Made by a program: the position numbers and the translations under genes. Of a DNA stretch of 64,000 nucleotides, positions 15,818 to 25,199 are shown in pieces. The notes below the pieces were generated by a model. It had not been told where the DNA came from and searched no databases. It saw nothing but the letters and a program-made list of their open reading frames with translations. The DNA is from DTU013 sp029778665 (lineage in GTDB: Bacteria; Bacillota; Clostridia; Acetivibrionales; DTU013): NCBI GenBank assembly GCA_035378685.1, contig DAOSUL010000006.1:1-64000 (forward strand), in the 5' to 3' direction. The first letter of the stretch is position 1, and the number at the start of each line of letters is the position of its first letter.

Positions 15818-18595
15818 TCAGCTGCTGCGGCGGGGCATAAAGATACTGGACAGCACCGGGACCAGGAAGGACAGTCCGCCCGCGATCATCCATTCGTTCA
15901 TCCCCAGCGGGACCGTTTTGAAAATATTCTGCAGGAAAGGCACATATATGACGCCAAGTGTCATGATCAGCGAGCATATCACGGAAATGACAAGGAACAT
16001 GTTGCTGAACAGCGGTATCCTGAAAATATTCCGCGTCTCTGATTTGCATTCGAATACATGGATCAGCTGGGACAGTACCAAAGTGACAAAACCTCCGGTC
16101 CTCGCGAGTCCAACATCGGCGGTATACCAGAGCATTGAAGCATATACGGCAAGTGTGACCAGGCCGATCATGACGCCTCTTGCAATGATCAGCCCTGCAA
16201 GGCCGTGCGAAAAAATACTCTCATCGGGGTCCCTGGGTTTCTGTTTCATTATATCATTTTCAGGCGGATCGAATCCAAGCGCCACCGCAGGAAGTCCGTC
16301 GGTAACAAGGTTGACCCACAGTATCTGTATGGGCAGCAAAGGTACCGGAAGCCCGGCCAGCATACCAAGGAACATGGTCAGAACCTCCCCGAGGTTGCAT
16401 GACAGCATGTACCTGATGAACTTCCTGATGTTGCTGTATATGACCCTGCCCTCTTCTATGGCTGCAACGATGGTTGCGAAGTTGTCATCCATCAGCACCA
16501 TCGATGAAGCCTCCTTGGTGACATCGGTGCCGGTCCTGCCCATGGCTACGCCGATATCGGCCTCCTTGACGGCAGGAGCGTCGTTCACGCCGTCTCCGGT
16601 CATCGCAACGATGGATCCGAGCCTCTTGAGCGCGCGCACGATGGAAAGCTTGTGTTTCGGTGACACCCTCGCGTATACGGTGGTAGTCGCAGCTGCCTTC
16701 TCAAGCGCCGCTTCGTCCATCGAATCCAGTTCCTCGCCCGTGAGGACGGTATCCCCGTCACTGTATATGTCAAGCTCTTTTGCTATCGCCACGGCAGTCA
16801 GCCTGTGGTCTCCGGTTATCATTACAGGCCGTATTCCAGCCATTTTGCATTTCCTCACGGCTTCTGCCGCCTCGGGCCTGGGTGGGTCGATCATGCCGAG
16901 AAGCCCTGCAAAAACAAGGTCGGATTCGAGTCCGTCCTTTTTGTACAGGCCTTTTCCGAGCCTTTTGTATGCGACGGCTATCACCCTCAATGCTCCGGCA
17001 GCCATCCGGTCATTCGCCCTGAGTATGGCAGACCTGTCCATGTGGTCCATCGTCCTGACGGTACCGGCTTTCTCCACTCTGCTGCACTTTTTCAGCAGCA
17101 TGTCGGGCGCTCCCTTCGTAAACATGTATGCCTCGCCGTTCCGGTCCACACATACCACCGACATACATTTCCTTTCCGGATCGAAGGGGATCTCATCCGT
17201 CCTGCGGTACATCCTGCCAAGCCCGTCAATATCGATGCCGGCCTTTTCCGCTGCTGCCATCAGCGCTGTTTCAGTCGGATCGCCTGCGAACCTGTGCTTC
17301 GTGTCCGAAACCTGTCGCCTGTTTGCCGATATCAGCTGCAGGCGCGGCTTCTCACCCGCAGGACCTGCCGGGACCGCATTATTGCACAGCGCAGCTATTT
17401 CAAGGACCCTCCTCAGGCTCCTGTCCGATGGATCCAGCGCCCTTCCGTTCACACGGAAAAAGCCGTTCATATCCGGATGACTTCCGGATCCCTTCCGATC
17501 CGTCGTACCTCCAGGTCTCTCTTCATCCGTTACCTCGATCATCCTGCCGTCGGCGTAGATCTGCCTTACTGTCATTTTATTCTGGGTCAGCGTACCTGTC
17601 TTGTCTGAACATATTACTCCTGCGCAGCCGAGGGTCTCGACTGCCGGCAGCTTTCTGATAAGCGCATTCCTCCGCATCATCCTCCTGACGCCCAGTGCCA
17701 GTGAGACAGTCACCAGTGCAGGAAGCCCTTCCGGCACCGCTGCGACTGCAAGGCTTATACCCGAAAGCAGCATGTTGAATACATCCTCGCCGCGTATTAT
17801 GCCGACGCCGGCAACCACCGCGCAAATGGCAAGGCATCCGGCCGCGATGATCTTACCCAGCTTGTCGAGCCTTTTCTGCAAAGGTGTCTGTTCCTCTTCT
17901 ATGTTCTGGATCATATCCGCTATGCGGCCCATTTCTGTATTCATGCCTGTGGCCGTTACCAGTGCCGTACCCCTGCCCGCGGTCACACTGGTACCCATGA
18001 ATACCATGCTGTTCCTGCCTGCCCTGTGAGTGTCCCTTCCGGGCGGCAGGGCAACCTTTTCAACGGGAACGGATTCACCCGTGAGCAGTGACTCGTCAGC
18101 CTGGACATTGGCTCCGTCCAGCAGTACCGCATCAGCAGCGACCCTGTCGCCCGCCTCGATCACGATGATGTCTCCCGGGACCAGCTGGTCTGCAGGGATG
18201 CTGACCTGCCTTCCATCCCTTATGACTTTTGCCTCGGGTGCGGTCAGGCTCTTGAGGGCTTCCAGCGTTTTTTCGGTTTTGAACTCCTGGATGAATCCAA
18301 GAACTGCATTGAGAACGACTATGGCAATTATAGTGACGGCTTCTGTTATTTCACCCATGAATGCGGAAACCGCGGTCGAGATCATGAGTATAATTACCAT
18401 GATGTCGGTGAACTGGCTGAACAGCAGTTTGACAGGCGACACTTTCTTTTTTTCCGCCAATGTGTTCGGGCCGTGTTCCCGGAGCTTCCTCTCGGCTTCC
18501 CTGCTGCTGAGGCCCTTAGCCGTATCCGCCCCTGGGCCCATGCCCGATGTTTCGTATATCATCTTCCGGATATTATGCCCGTGCAAATAAGACAC
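15818..18595 (-). CDS. P-type calcium-transporting ATPase (P2A)
   Basis: This 925-aa ATPase should move Ca2+ (or Mn2+) across the membrane. It has TGES of the actuator domain (172-175), the ion-binding PEGLPAL in TM4 (288-294), phosphorylation site DKTGTLT (Asp331), TGDGVNDAPAVKEADIGVAMG in the hinge, and ten predicted spans. PEGLPAL and the overall layout fit bacterial SERCA/PMR1-like pumps. The first codon shown is GTG at 18595; a TTG at 18586 sits better (8 nt) behind AAAAGGGG and may be the true start. It is monocistronic, bounded by terminators. Confidence 0.9.
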   Translation of the reverse strand: MSYLHGHNIRKMIYETSGMGPGADTAKGLSSREAERKLREHGPNTLAEKKKVSPVKLLFSQFTDIMVIILMISTAVSAFMGEITEAVTIIAIVVLNAVLGFIQEFKTEKTLEALKSLTAPEAKVIRDGRQVSIPADQLVPGDIIVIEAGDRVAADAVLLDGANVQADESLLTGESVPVEKVALPPGRDTHRAGRNSMVFMGTSVTAGRGTALVTATGMNTEMGRIADMIQNIEEEQTPLQKRLDKLGKIIAAGCLAICAVVAGVGIIRGEDVFNMLLSGISLAVAAVPEGLPALVTVSLALGVRRMMRRNALIRKLPAVETLGCAGVICSDKTGTLTQNKMTVRQIYADGRMIEVTDEERPGGTTDRKGSGSHPDMNGFFRVNGRALDPSDRSLRRVLEIAALCNNAVPAGPAGEKPRLQLISANRRQVSDTKHRFAGDPTETALMAAAEKAGIDIDGLGRMYRRTDEIPFDPERKCMSVVCVDRNGEAYMFTKGAPDMLLKKCSRVEKAGTVRTMDHMDRSAILRANDRMAAGALRVIAVAYKRLGKGLYKKDGLESDLVFAGLLGMIDPPRPEAAEAVRKCKMAGIRPVMITGDHRLTAVAIAKELDIYSDGDTVLTGEELDSMDEAALEKAAATTTVYARVSPKHKLSIVRALKRLGSIVAMTGDGVNDAPAVKEADIGVAMGRTGTDVTKEASSMVLMDDNFATIVAAIEEGRVIYSNIRKFIRYMLSCNLGEVLTMFLGMLAGLPVPLLPIQILWVNLVTDGLPAVALGFDPPENDIMKQKPRDPDESIFSHGLAGLIIARGVMIGLVTLAVYASMLWYTADVGLARTGGFVTLVLSQLIHVFECKSETRNIFRIPLFSNMFLVISVICSLIMTLGVIYVPFLQNIFKTVPLGMNEWMIAGGLSFLVPVLSSIFMPRRSS

Positions 18596-18642
18596 CCCTT
18601 TTCTTCCGCCTGAATAGATAGGTCTATGTCCTATTACTATTC

Positions 18643-18673
18643 AAAAGCGGCATGGATTAGACCATGCCGCTTT
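18643..18673 (-). terminator. Terminator after mgtC
   Basis: Perfect 12-bp stem, AAAGCGGCATGG with a 6-nt loop and CCATGCCGCTTT, then further T's. It lies about 30 bp past the MgtC stop and closes the mutS-like/MPE/small membrane/mgtC operon before the calcium ATPase. Confidence 0.85.
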
Positions 18674-18705
18674 ATACGGAAAATGCGCCGGACTATGGGG
18701 TTGTC

Positions 18706-19365
18706 TTATTCCTCGTATACTTCCCTGACACCTTCTATGGCCTGCAGTTCATTCAGAGTCTGCGGGTCCAGTGCACCTCCCGGAAGCTTTACCAGAAGCT
18801 TTATCATCCGGGCGTTATCTTTGCTTTTGTATAACTGGATATTCCTTATCTCGATATTGCTTTTTTCCAGCAGATTGGTCACCAGGCCTATCTGGCCGCT
18901 GATGTTCCCGGATTCGATGATTAACGTCCTGTACCTGCTTCTCCTGGAAAATCGCCTTTCGGCTTTTTTCAGCGTAATGAGGGTTATAAAGATAAGTATC
19001 GTTGCCGCAACGGCTCCCAGGTAGAAACCGCTCCCGGCCGCAAGTCCTACACATGAGACGGCCCACAGGCTTGCTGCCGTTGTGAGTCCCCGTACATTGA
19101 TGCCGTCGCGTATGATGGTGCCGGCGCCAAGGAAGCCGATGCCGCTTATTACCTGGGCGCCAAGCCGTGCCGGATCCACTGCTGAAATGGAATACCTTCT
19201 GACCAGGTACTCAGAAGTGACCATGACCAGCGCCGCTCCCGCACATACCAGTATATGCGTCCTGAAACCGGCAGGCCTGTTGGTGTGTTCCCTTTCATAA
19301 CCGATAAACCCGCCCAGCAGCACAGCAAGCAGCAATCTGGCCAATATTTCCAGTTCAAATGGCAT
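18706..19365 (-). CDS. MgtC/SapB family membrane protein
   Basis: The 219-aa protein has the MgtC signature early (LLAVLLGGFIGYEREHTNRPAGFRTH), four or five N-terminal spans and a C-terminal ACT-like cytosolic domain of about 80 residues. Family members affect Mg2+ homeostasis and F-type ATPase activity in pathogens; in commensals the role is unclear. GAGGTGGTCGG precedes the ATG. It starts 9 bp after the small membrane protein and is the last gene of the operon. Confidence 0.88.
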   Translation of the reverse strand: MPFELEILARLLLAVLLGGFIGYEREHTNRPAGFRTHILVCAGAALVMVTSEYLVRRYSISAVDPARLGAQVISGIGFLGAGTIIRDGINVRGLTTAASLWAVSCVGLAAGSGFYLGAVAATILIFITLITLKKAERRFSRRSRYRTLIIESGNISGQIGLVTNLLEKSNIEIRNIQLYKSKDNARMIKLLVKLPGGALDPQTLNELQAIEGVREVYEE

Positions 19366-19374
19366 CCGACCACC

Positions 19375-19887
19375 TCAGTTAAGAAATACTTTCCGCGGTA
19401 TAAAGATCCTGAAATTGTTCAGCATCTTTTCAGTAGGCTCGAAAATGACCAGGGTCTTTTCGCCTTTGTAATTTAGCGTGATGAAGTACGCGTCCGGTGA
19501 ATCGATGGAGCTTGAAGCATCGATCCTGTTCCTTATGCTCTGCACCGACTGGTCGAACCGGCTGCTCTTTACCGGGGATACGATGTCAAAATCCTTGCAG
19601 CTGGCGCTGAAAATCCTTTTTCTCTTCCTTTTGGATATTATGATGTCGATATCCAGTTCGCCGTTGGTTACAATATATTCATATTCGATATTCCTGGAAG
19701 TTATCACCCAGTAACCCAGGTATGCTGCGCCGGCTGCAAGCAGAAGGCTCAGCCCCATCCGCATCAGTATCGGTATCGAAAGCACCACGAATATCAGCAG
19801 CAGCGATCCTATGACAGTCGCGGTTATGATAAGGTAATCGGTCATCGTTTTCTTCCTGGTCACGAGTTTTTCCATAAAAGTATCCAT
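19375..19887 (-). CDS. Small membrane protein (DUF6106-like)
   Basis: The 170-aa protein starts MDTFMEKLVTRKKTMTDYLI, has two adjacent hydrophobic spans (about residues 17-62) and a cytosolic beta-rich domain that includes IEYEYIVTNGELDIDIIISK and KRKRIFSASCKDFDIV. It resembles the conserved clostridial family I know as DUF6106; that name is from memory. No function is known. GGAGG precedes the ATG, and mgtC begins 9 bp after its stop. Confidence 0.6.
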   Translation of the reverse strand: MDTFMEKLVTRKKTMTDYLIITATVIGSLLLIFVVLSIPILMRMGLSLLLAAGAAYLGYWVITSRNIEYEYIVTNGELDIDIIISKRKRKRIFSASCKDFDIVSPVKSSRFDQSVQSIRNRIDASSSIDSPDAYFITLNYKGEKTLVIFEPTEKMLNNFRIFIPRKVFLN

Positions 19888-19968
19888 CCGAAATCCTCCC
19901 GCCTGGCAACCAGATTATTGTAACAGGTATTTTTGATTGTATCATACCATTTATTGAATAACAATATT

Positions 19969-21069
19969 TCAGTGCTGTACCGGATCTTCCCCGTTTATGT
20001 CGATGACCACGACCTCGGGAGGGTTGAATATCCTGGGAAGCTTCGGGTTATATGAGACTCCCCTGCTGACTACGTGCGTCATGTTCCCGTGGCGGTAAAC
20101 CCCGCCCGCGTATTTTGGAAACCACCCCTGGTCAGGCGCGTACAGTCCGTTCAGGATAAAAGGTATCCTTACCTGTCCCCCGTGGGAATGCCCGGACAGG
20201 ACCAGGTCGAAGCTGAATTCCCTGTATATGTCCACGAGTTCCGGCCGGTGGGAAAGCAATATCTTATAACCCGGCTCATCCGCAAGGCCGTCGAATGCCT
20301 TGTGCATTTCCCGCTCCCAGTCATAGCCGATATCATTGATAAGTTTTATATCAGGGTCGTCGACGCCGCAGATGATGAGCCTCGCGCCTTTGACCGTAAC
20401 AGCAGCCCGGCTGTGCTCCAGGACCGTTACACCGTATCCCCTTATCATTTCTTTTATTTCATCGAGCCTGAAAGACCAGCATTCATGGTTTCCTGAAACA
20501 TAGAAAACGGGAGCGATTTCCCTGATGCCGGCGAGAAACATCTTCGTGCCGGCCAGGGGGGTCCTGTCGTCGGCTATATCACCCGCGAGAGCTATAATAT
20601 CCGGATCCTGCTTTTTGATAAGGTCCACCAGGTGCTCCTGGTTTACTCCGTATATGCAGCTGTGCAGGTCGGCGATGAGCACGATCCTCACGTTCTGCCC
20701 CGGTCCCAGTTTTTCAGTGGTTATATTGTATCTTCGGACGACCAGTCCCCGGTAGAAAGCAGCAAATGCCAACAGGACGAAAAGGCCTGCAGTGACCAGT
20801 GCAGTGACCGTCCGCCTGTTTCTTCCCTTCCTGCCGTTTCCGGCTTCGACTGCCGGTCCGGTTTTGTTTTCGGGCCTGTCTTTGCCTGCCGGCATGACCC
20901 GGTCTGGCAGCCTGTCATCGCCTGGCTCACCGGTTTCATTTACCGCTGCGTCCTGGCTCGCAGGCCTGGCTCCGCTCTCATTCAATATCATGCTGTCACA
21001 TCTGGCCTCACCGTCTATTTCAGATCCTCCTCCATGCCTTGAAGTTCCGCCGGAGCATAATGCTGACAT
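19969..21069 (-). CDS. Membrane-anchored metallophosphoesterase (YkuE-like)
   Basis: The 366-aa protein has all calcineurin-type metal motifs: D134-x-H136 (IADLHS), GDIAD, GNHE, a histidine in LLSHRPE, and GHSHGGQ. A single span at about residues 88-106 precedes the catalytic domain, as in YkuE/LpxH-like enzymes with an exported or membrane-facing active site. Unusually, about 80 residues of charged, Pro/Gly-rich low-complexity sequence precede the span. The exact start is uncertain because upstream ribosome-binding sites are weak; ATG at 20991 is an alternative. It follows the MutS-like gene by 25 bp. Confidence 0.82.
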   Translation of the reverse strand: MSALCSGGTSRHGGGSEIDGEARCDSMILNESGARPASQDAAVNETGEPGDDRLPDRVMPAGKDRPENKTGPAVEAGNGRKGRNRRTVTALVTAGLFVLLAFAAFYRGLVVRRYNITTEKLGPGQNVRIVLIADLHSCIYGVNQEHLVDLIKKQDPDIIALAGDIADDRTPLAGTKMFLAGIREIAPVFYVSGNHECWSFRLDEIKEMIRGYGVTVLEHSRAAVTVKGARLIICGVDDPDIKLINDIGYDWEREMHKAFDGLADEPGYKILLSHRPELVDIYREFSFDLVLSGHSHGGQVRIPFILNGLYAPDQGWFPKYAGGVYRHGNMTHVVSRGVSYNPKLPRIFNPPEVVVIDINGEDPVQH

Positions 21070-21094
21070 CCGCCCCTTGTGTTATTTACCCGGG

Positions 21095-22816
21095 CTATTT
21101 TTGCATAACCCGGACTTTTCCCTGTCTTGCCTGCAGTGCGTGCCACCTGCCTTCTTCAAGGAACTTCTCCGCCCTGTCCTCTGCATTTTTCACGATATGG
21201 TCAGGGTAACCCATTACGCTGAGCAGTTTTATAGCATTGTGCGTCCTTGCCTTCCCGGGCAGCAGCTTATATTCGAATTTTATTTCATCTCCCTCGTATC
21301 TCTCGGTGAAATGATAATTATCGTACAGGTTTTTCAGTATCTCCGCCAGCTCGATGTCGTGAGTCGCGGCGATAAGTATGCAGTTACCGCCGGCAAAATG
21401 CCGCAGTATCTCGGTGGAAGCGGCTATCCTCTCGATGGTGTTCGTTCCCCTCAGGACCTCGTCTATAACGCTCAGCACCGGCACCTGCCCGTCGAGGTTG
21501 TCCATTATCCTTTTAAGTGAGTTGATCTCTGCCACGTAATAACTGGTATTGCCTTCCAGATCATCCTTCAGCGCCATCGATGTGAACACCCTGAAATAGC
21601 AGGACCTGTATTCACGGGCAACACAGGTGTATATCGTCTGTGCCAGGATGGCATTTATGGCGGTGGTTTTAAGGAATGTCGACTTGCCGGACGCGTTCGA
21701 ACCAGTGATGAGGACCGGCCTCACAGTGTCCAGGGAATTCGGGACGGCGTTTTCTATAAGAGGATGGCAGGCATCCCTGAAAGAAAGCGATACCGGACCT
21801 GCCCCTCCGCATGCATTGAGTTCGGGAACAGTCCAGAAATCAAGCGATTCCCTGTATGAGGCTGCAGAAATCATGCTGTCGAGAAATCCAACAGTCTCAT
21901 ATATCCCGCGAAGAGCCTGCCTGTGTTCGTATATGGTCTCAAGAAGCCTCCCGAAAGCGATAAGCTCGAGAAGGAACATGGATTTCAGCGGTTCAAGGAA
22001 CGTGTAATCGCCGGTCTGGTAAAAAAGCTGGTAAAAGGAATTTATGCTGAAGGATCTCATCCTGCCCGACAGATCCTCCAGCCTGCCGGCATATTCCTTT
22101 ATACCGGGGATGCCTGCGGCAGCTATTTTCCTGGAACACCTTACCATGTCTGCCATGTAGCCAAGGCTGTCCAGGTAGATCTCATATTCTCTTCTGGACT
22201 TGTAGTAAACCGTCATGTTGAAAACAAACAGCCCGACAACCGCGACAAAACCTGCGGTGACGTCGGCGATCATGAGAAGGGGAGAAAGGAGCAGAGCCAC
22301 AGCCTGCAATATATATCTCCGATACCTGAACGTGACCGGTTCGCCGAAGAAATACCCGTATACCTGCGTATTCCTCCTCTTCCCAAGCCCGGCCAGTATC
22401 TTCTGGAGTTCAAGGCGTTCAGCCGGATTCTTCCTGAAATATTCTATGAGCCGGTCCCTTTCCTTCAGTTCCCGTTCGTCAAAGGCCGGGCGCCTCAGCA
22501 TCGAATACAGGATCTCCTCCCCAACCGTGGACTGCGTGTTGTTGATCCTCCTGAAAACCCTGTCCATGTCCAGGTCGTTCCAGGTAATATCATCGATGAA
22601 GAACGTCCCGGCGCCGTTGTGGATCAGTTCCCTGAAAAAGCCGGATATGGCCTTCATGTCGGTGTCCCTGTAATCATCTGCCGGAATGCGGCCCCATTGG
22701 CTGGTAAGCTTTTGCTCAAGTTTTTTCCGTTTCTGATTTGCCTTTATTTTACGGGATATGATGATTGCCGCGATTGCAATAATTGCAGCACATACGTAAA
22801 AAATACCGTCCGCCAT
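21095..22816 (-). CDS. Membrane-anchored MutS-like ATPase
   Basis: The 573-aa protein has an N-terminal span (residues 4-21), a central pair of spans (about 168-204), and a C-terminal MutS-type ATPase domain with Walker A TGSNASGKST (near residue 372) and Walker B VLSVIDEVLRGTNT (near residue 448). The lever/clamp-like helical region is present, but the mismatch-recognition N-terminal domains of MutS are absent. It belongs with the short, membrane-associated MutS homologues of Firmicutes, whose function is not known. The ATG at 22816 has AAAGGG upstream. It is first in a four-gene operon ending with mgtC. Confidence 0.8.
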   Translation of the reverse strand: MADGIFYVCAAIIAIAAIIISRKIKANQKRKKLEQKLTSQWGRIPADDYRDTDMKAISGFFRELIHNGAGTFFIDDITWNDLDMDRVFRRINNTQSTVGEEILYSMLRRPAFDERELKERDRLIEYFRKNPAERLELQKILAGLGKRRNTQVYGYFFGEPVTFRYRRYILQAVALLLSPLLMIADVTAGFVAVVGLFVFNMTVYYKSRREYEIYLDSLGYMADMVRCSRKIAAAGIPGIKEYAGRLEDLSGRMRSFSINSFYQLFYQTGDYTFLEPLKSMFLLELIAFGRLLETIYEHRQALRGIYETVGFLDSMISAASYRESLDFWTVPELNACGGAGPVSLSFRDACHPLIENAVPNSLDTVRPVLITGSNASGKSTFLKTTAINAILAQTIYTCVAREYRSCYFRVFTSMALKDDLEGNTSYYVAEINSLKRIMDNLDGQVPVLSVIDEVLRGTNTIERIAASTEILRHFAGGNCILIAATHDIELAEILKNLYDNYHFTERYEGDEIKFEYKLLPGKARTHNAIKLLSVMGYPDHIVKNAEDRAEKFLEEGRWHALQARQGKVRVMQK

Positions 22817-22938
22817 GGTTTTCCCTTTCTGTCCGCTGACTGTACTCTTCAAAACTTTCCTATAAATATACCATACACCAGGAATGATTGTCTGTAAACG
22901 AATACAGGCAAAGCGCGTCTCCGTCAGCCGACTGCATC

Positions 22939-22984
22939 AAAAAAGGGATGCCCCGGGGTTTCTCACCCTGGGAACATCCCTTTT
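22939..22984 (-). terminator. Terminator after groEL
   Basis: On the minus strand AAAAGGGATG...CATCCCTTTTTT encloses an inner CC-GGG/CCC-GG stem, giving a long hairpin with a T-run about 60 bp past the groEL stop. Confidence 0.85.
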
Positions 22985-23043
22985 CAGTTTCATGGTTCGT
23001 GCCGCTGTCAACGCACGCTGCATTTACAGCGGGCAGCCTGTTT

Positions 23044-24666
23044 TTAGTACATTCCGCCCATTCCGCCGCCTGCAGGCATCGGAGGTTCTTTCTCCGGCTG
23101 CTCCGAAACGATAGCTTCGGTGGTGAGCACCATTGCGGCTATGGATGCAGCATTCTGGAGAGCAGTCCTTGTGACCTTGGTAGGATCGACGATACCTGCC
23201 TTGATCATGTCGACATACTGCTCTGTCAGTACATCAAAGCCTACGCCTACAGGGCTGTTCTTTACTTTGTCTACGATGACGGAGCCTTCGAGTCCGGCAT
23301 TGGCTGCGATCTGTCTTACAGGCTCTTCGAGGGCCTTCAGTATGATCTGCACGCCCGTCTTCTCGTCGCCCTGGACCTCATCAAGCAGCTTTGCTACCTT
23401 CGGTATAGCATCGACGAATGCAGTACCGCCACCTGCAACGATACCTTCTTCCACTGCGGCCTTGGTTGCTGCAAGAGCATCCTCTATGCGGAGCTTCTTT
23501 TCCTTCATTTCTACTTCCGTTGCAGCACCGACCTGGATGACGGCTACGCCGCCGGCCAGTTTTGCAAGCCTTTCCTGGAGTTTCTCCCTGTCGAAATCGG
23601 AAGTGGTTTCTTCGATCTGGTTCTTGATCGAATTGATCCTCTTCTTGATCTCCTCAGGGCTGCCTGCACCGTCAACGATAATGGTATTTTCTTTCTGGAC
23701 CTTGACCTGTCTAGCTCTTCCGAGCTGTGAAAGCTTGACTTCCTTAAGGTCGAGTCCAAGTTCGTCTGAAATTACCTGGCCGCCGGTCAGGATAGCGATA
23801 TCCCTGAGCATTTCCTTCCTTCTGTCACCGAAGCCCGGAGCCTTGACCGCAACGGAAATGAATGTGCCGCGGAGCTTGTTGAGCACCAGTGTCGTCAGTG
23901 CTTCGCCTTCCACGTCCTCAGCGATTATCAGCAGCTTCTTGCCGGCCTGTACTATCTGCTCGAGGAGCGGCAGGAGATCCTGTACGTTGCTGAGCTTCTT
24001 GTCGGTGATGAGGATGTACGGATCATCGAGGACAGCTTCCATTTTGTCAGTATCGGTTACCATGTATGCAGAAATGTATCCCCTGTCGAACTGCATTCCT
24101 TCGACTACCTCAAGGGTCGTGCCCATGGTCTTGGCTTCCTCGACAGTGATGACACCGTCATTGGTTACCTTTTCCATGGCATCAGAGATCAGTTCCCCGA
24201 TGTAATCATCGTTTGCCGAAATAGCTGCGACTCTTGCTATGTCTTCCTTCCCCTGTACCTTCCTGCTGTTTTCCTTTATAGCCTCAACTGCAGCTTCAAC
24301 TGCTTTTGCGAGACCCTTCTTGAGTATCATCGGGTTCGCGCCTGCTGCCACGTTCTTCATGCCTTCCCTGATGATTGCCTGTGCAAGCAGGGTAGCTGTG
24401 GTCGTACCGTCACCGGCAACGTCGTTGGTCTTGGTCGCAACTTCCTTCACGAGCTGTGCGCCCATGTTTTCGAATTTGTCTTCAAGTTCTATTTCCTTTG
24501 CAATGGTCACGCCGTCATTGGTAACGACGGGAGTGCCGAATTTCTTGTCGAGAACGACGTTCCTGCCTTTCGGCCCGAGAGTTACCTTAACTGTGTCAGC
24601 CAGCTGGTTTACGCCTCTTTCCAGCGCGTGCCTGGCATCTTCTCTGAATTTGATTTCCTTTGCCAT
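23044..24666 (-). CDS. groEL: Chaperonin GroEL (60 kDa)
   Basis: GroEL forms the double-ring folding chamber capped by GroES. The 540-aa protein has the canonical start MAKEIKFREDARHALERGV, the ATP-binding VTLGPKGRNVVLDK and GDGTTTATLLAQ motifs, and the C-terminal Gly/Met tail GGGMGGMY. It lies 57 bp downstream of groES and shares its CIRCE-controlled transcript. Confidence 0.99.
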   Translation of the reverse strand: MAKEIKFREDARHALERGVNQLADTVKVTLGPKGRNVVLDKKFGTPVVTNDGVTIAKEIELEDKFENMGAQLVKEVATKTNDVAGDGTTTATLLAQAIIREGMKNVAAGANPMILKKGLAKAVEAAVEAIKENSRKVQGKEDIARVAAISANDDYIGELISDAMEKVTNDGVITVEEAKTMGTTLEVVEGMQFDRGYISAYMVTDTDKMEAVLDDPYILITDKKLSNVQDLLPLLEQIVQAGKKLLIIAEDVEGEALTTLVLNKLRGTFISVAVKAPGFGDRRKEMLRDIAILTGGQVISDELGLDLKEVKLSQLGRARQVKVQKENTIIVDGAGSPEEIKKRINSIKNQIEETTSDFDREKLQERLAKLAGGVAVIQVGAATEVEMKEKKLRIEDALAATKAAVEEGIVAGGGTAFVDAIPKVAKLLDEVQGDEKTGVQIILKALEEPVRQIAANAGLEGSVIVDKVKNSPVGVGFDVLTEQYVDMIKAGIVDPTKVTRTALQNAASIAAMVLTTEAIVSEQPEKEPPMPAGGGMGGMY

Positions 24667-24723
24667 ATGTTTTATGCCTCCTTGTCCGCTAATGATTTAT
24701 TTTCCAAACAAACGATACGCCGA

Positions 24724-25011
24724 TTATTCGACTTTCGCCAGGATATCACTCTGCTTGAGGATCGTATACTCCACATTGTCGATCTTCACTTCGGTCCCTG
24801 CGTATTTGCTGATAAGTACTTTGTCCCCGACTTTTACTTCCATTTTGATCTCTCTGCCCTTGTCATCATAGCCGCCGGGTCCGACTGCAACGACTTCGGC
24901 GACCTGCGGCCTCTCCTTCGCGCTGCCCGGAAGAACGACGCCGCCCTTTGTTACTTCTTCGGTTTCGAGCATCTTGATAACGACTCTTTCACCCAATGGC
25001 TTTATTGTCAT
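24724..25011 (-). CDS. groES: Co-chaperonin GroES (10 kDa)
   Basis: The 95-aa lid of the GroEL chamber starts MTIKPLGERVVIKMLETEE and has the mobile loop TKGGVVLPGSAKERPQ. The ATG at 25011 is set by AGGAGGTATACTTT upstream; the frame continues to 25053 with no other site. A CIRCE operator lies 35 bp upstream of the start. Confidence 0.98.
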   Translation of the reverse strand: MTIKPLGERVVIKMLETEEVTKGGVVLPGSAKERPQVAEVVAVGPGGYDDKGREIKMEVKVGDKVLISKYAGTEVKIDNVEYTILKQSDILAKVE

Positions 25012-25046
25012 AAAGTATACCTCCTGTAATATTTTTTTACACTTTA

Positions 25047-25073
25047 TTAGCACTCACTGGTGCTGAGTGCTAA
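25047..25073. promoter_or_regulatory. CIRCE operator (HrcA site) of groESL
   Basis: Exact match to the CIRCE consensus: TTAGCACTC, nine-base spacer, GAGTGCTAA. It lies between the promoter and the groES start, so HrcA repression and heat-shock induction are expected. hrcA is not in this window. Confidence 0.97.
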
Positions 25074-25084
25074 TCGTACTAATA

Positions 25085-25113
25085 ATATTATATAATACCC
25101 ATTTTTTAATCAA
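25085..25113 (-). promoter_or_regulatory. Sigma-A promoter of groESL
   Basis: Minus-strand TTGATT (25108-25113) is followed by TAATAT at 17 bp or TATAAT at 15 bp spacing (25085-25092). Transcription would start at or just before the CIRCE element. Confidence 0.6.
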
Positions 25114-25199
25114 ATATGTGTATTTTCTAAATTATGCCGTTTTTTAGCCGATATGCTGAATTACATGGATATATTGCCTGATTTCACCGTTTTTCATTT

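Noticed and set aside
15792..17480. 562-codon plus-strand frame opposite the calcium ATPase
   Set aside because: It is antisense to an intact, motif-complete ATPase, and its composition reflects the codon bias of the true gene.
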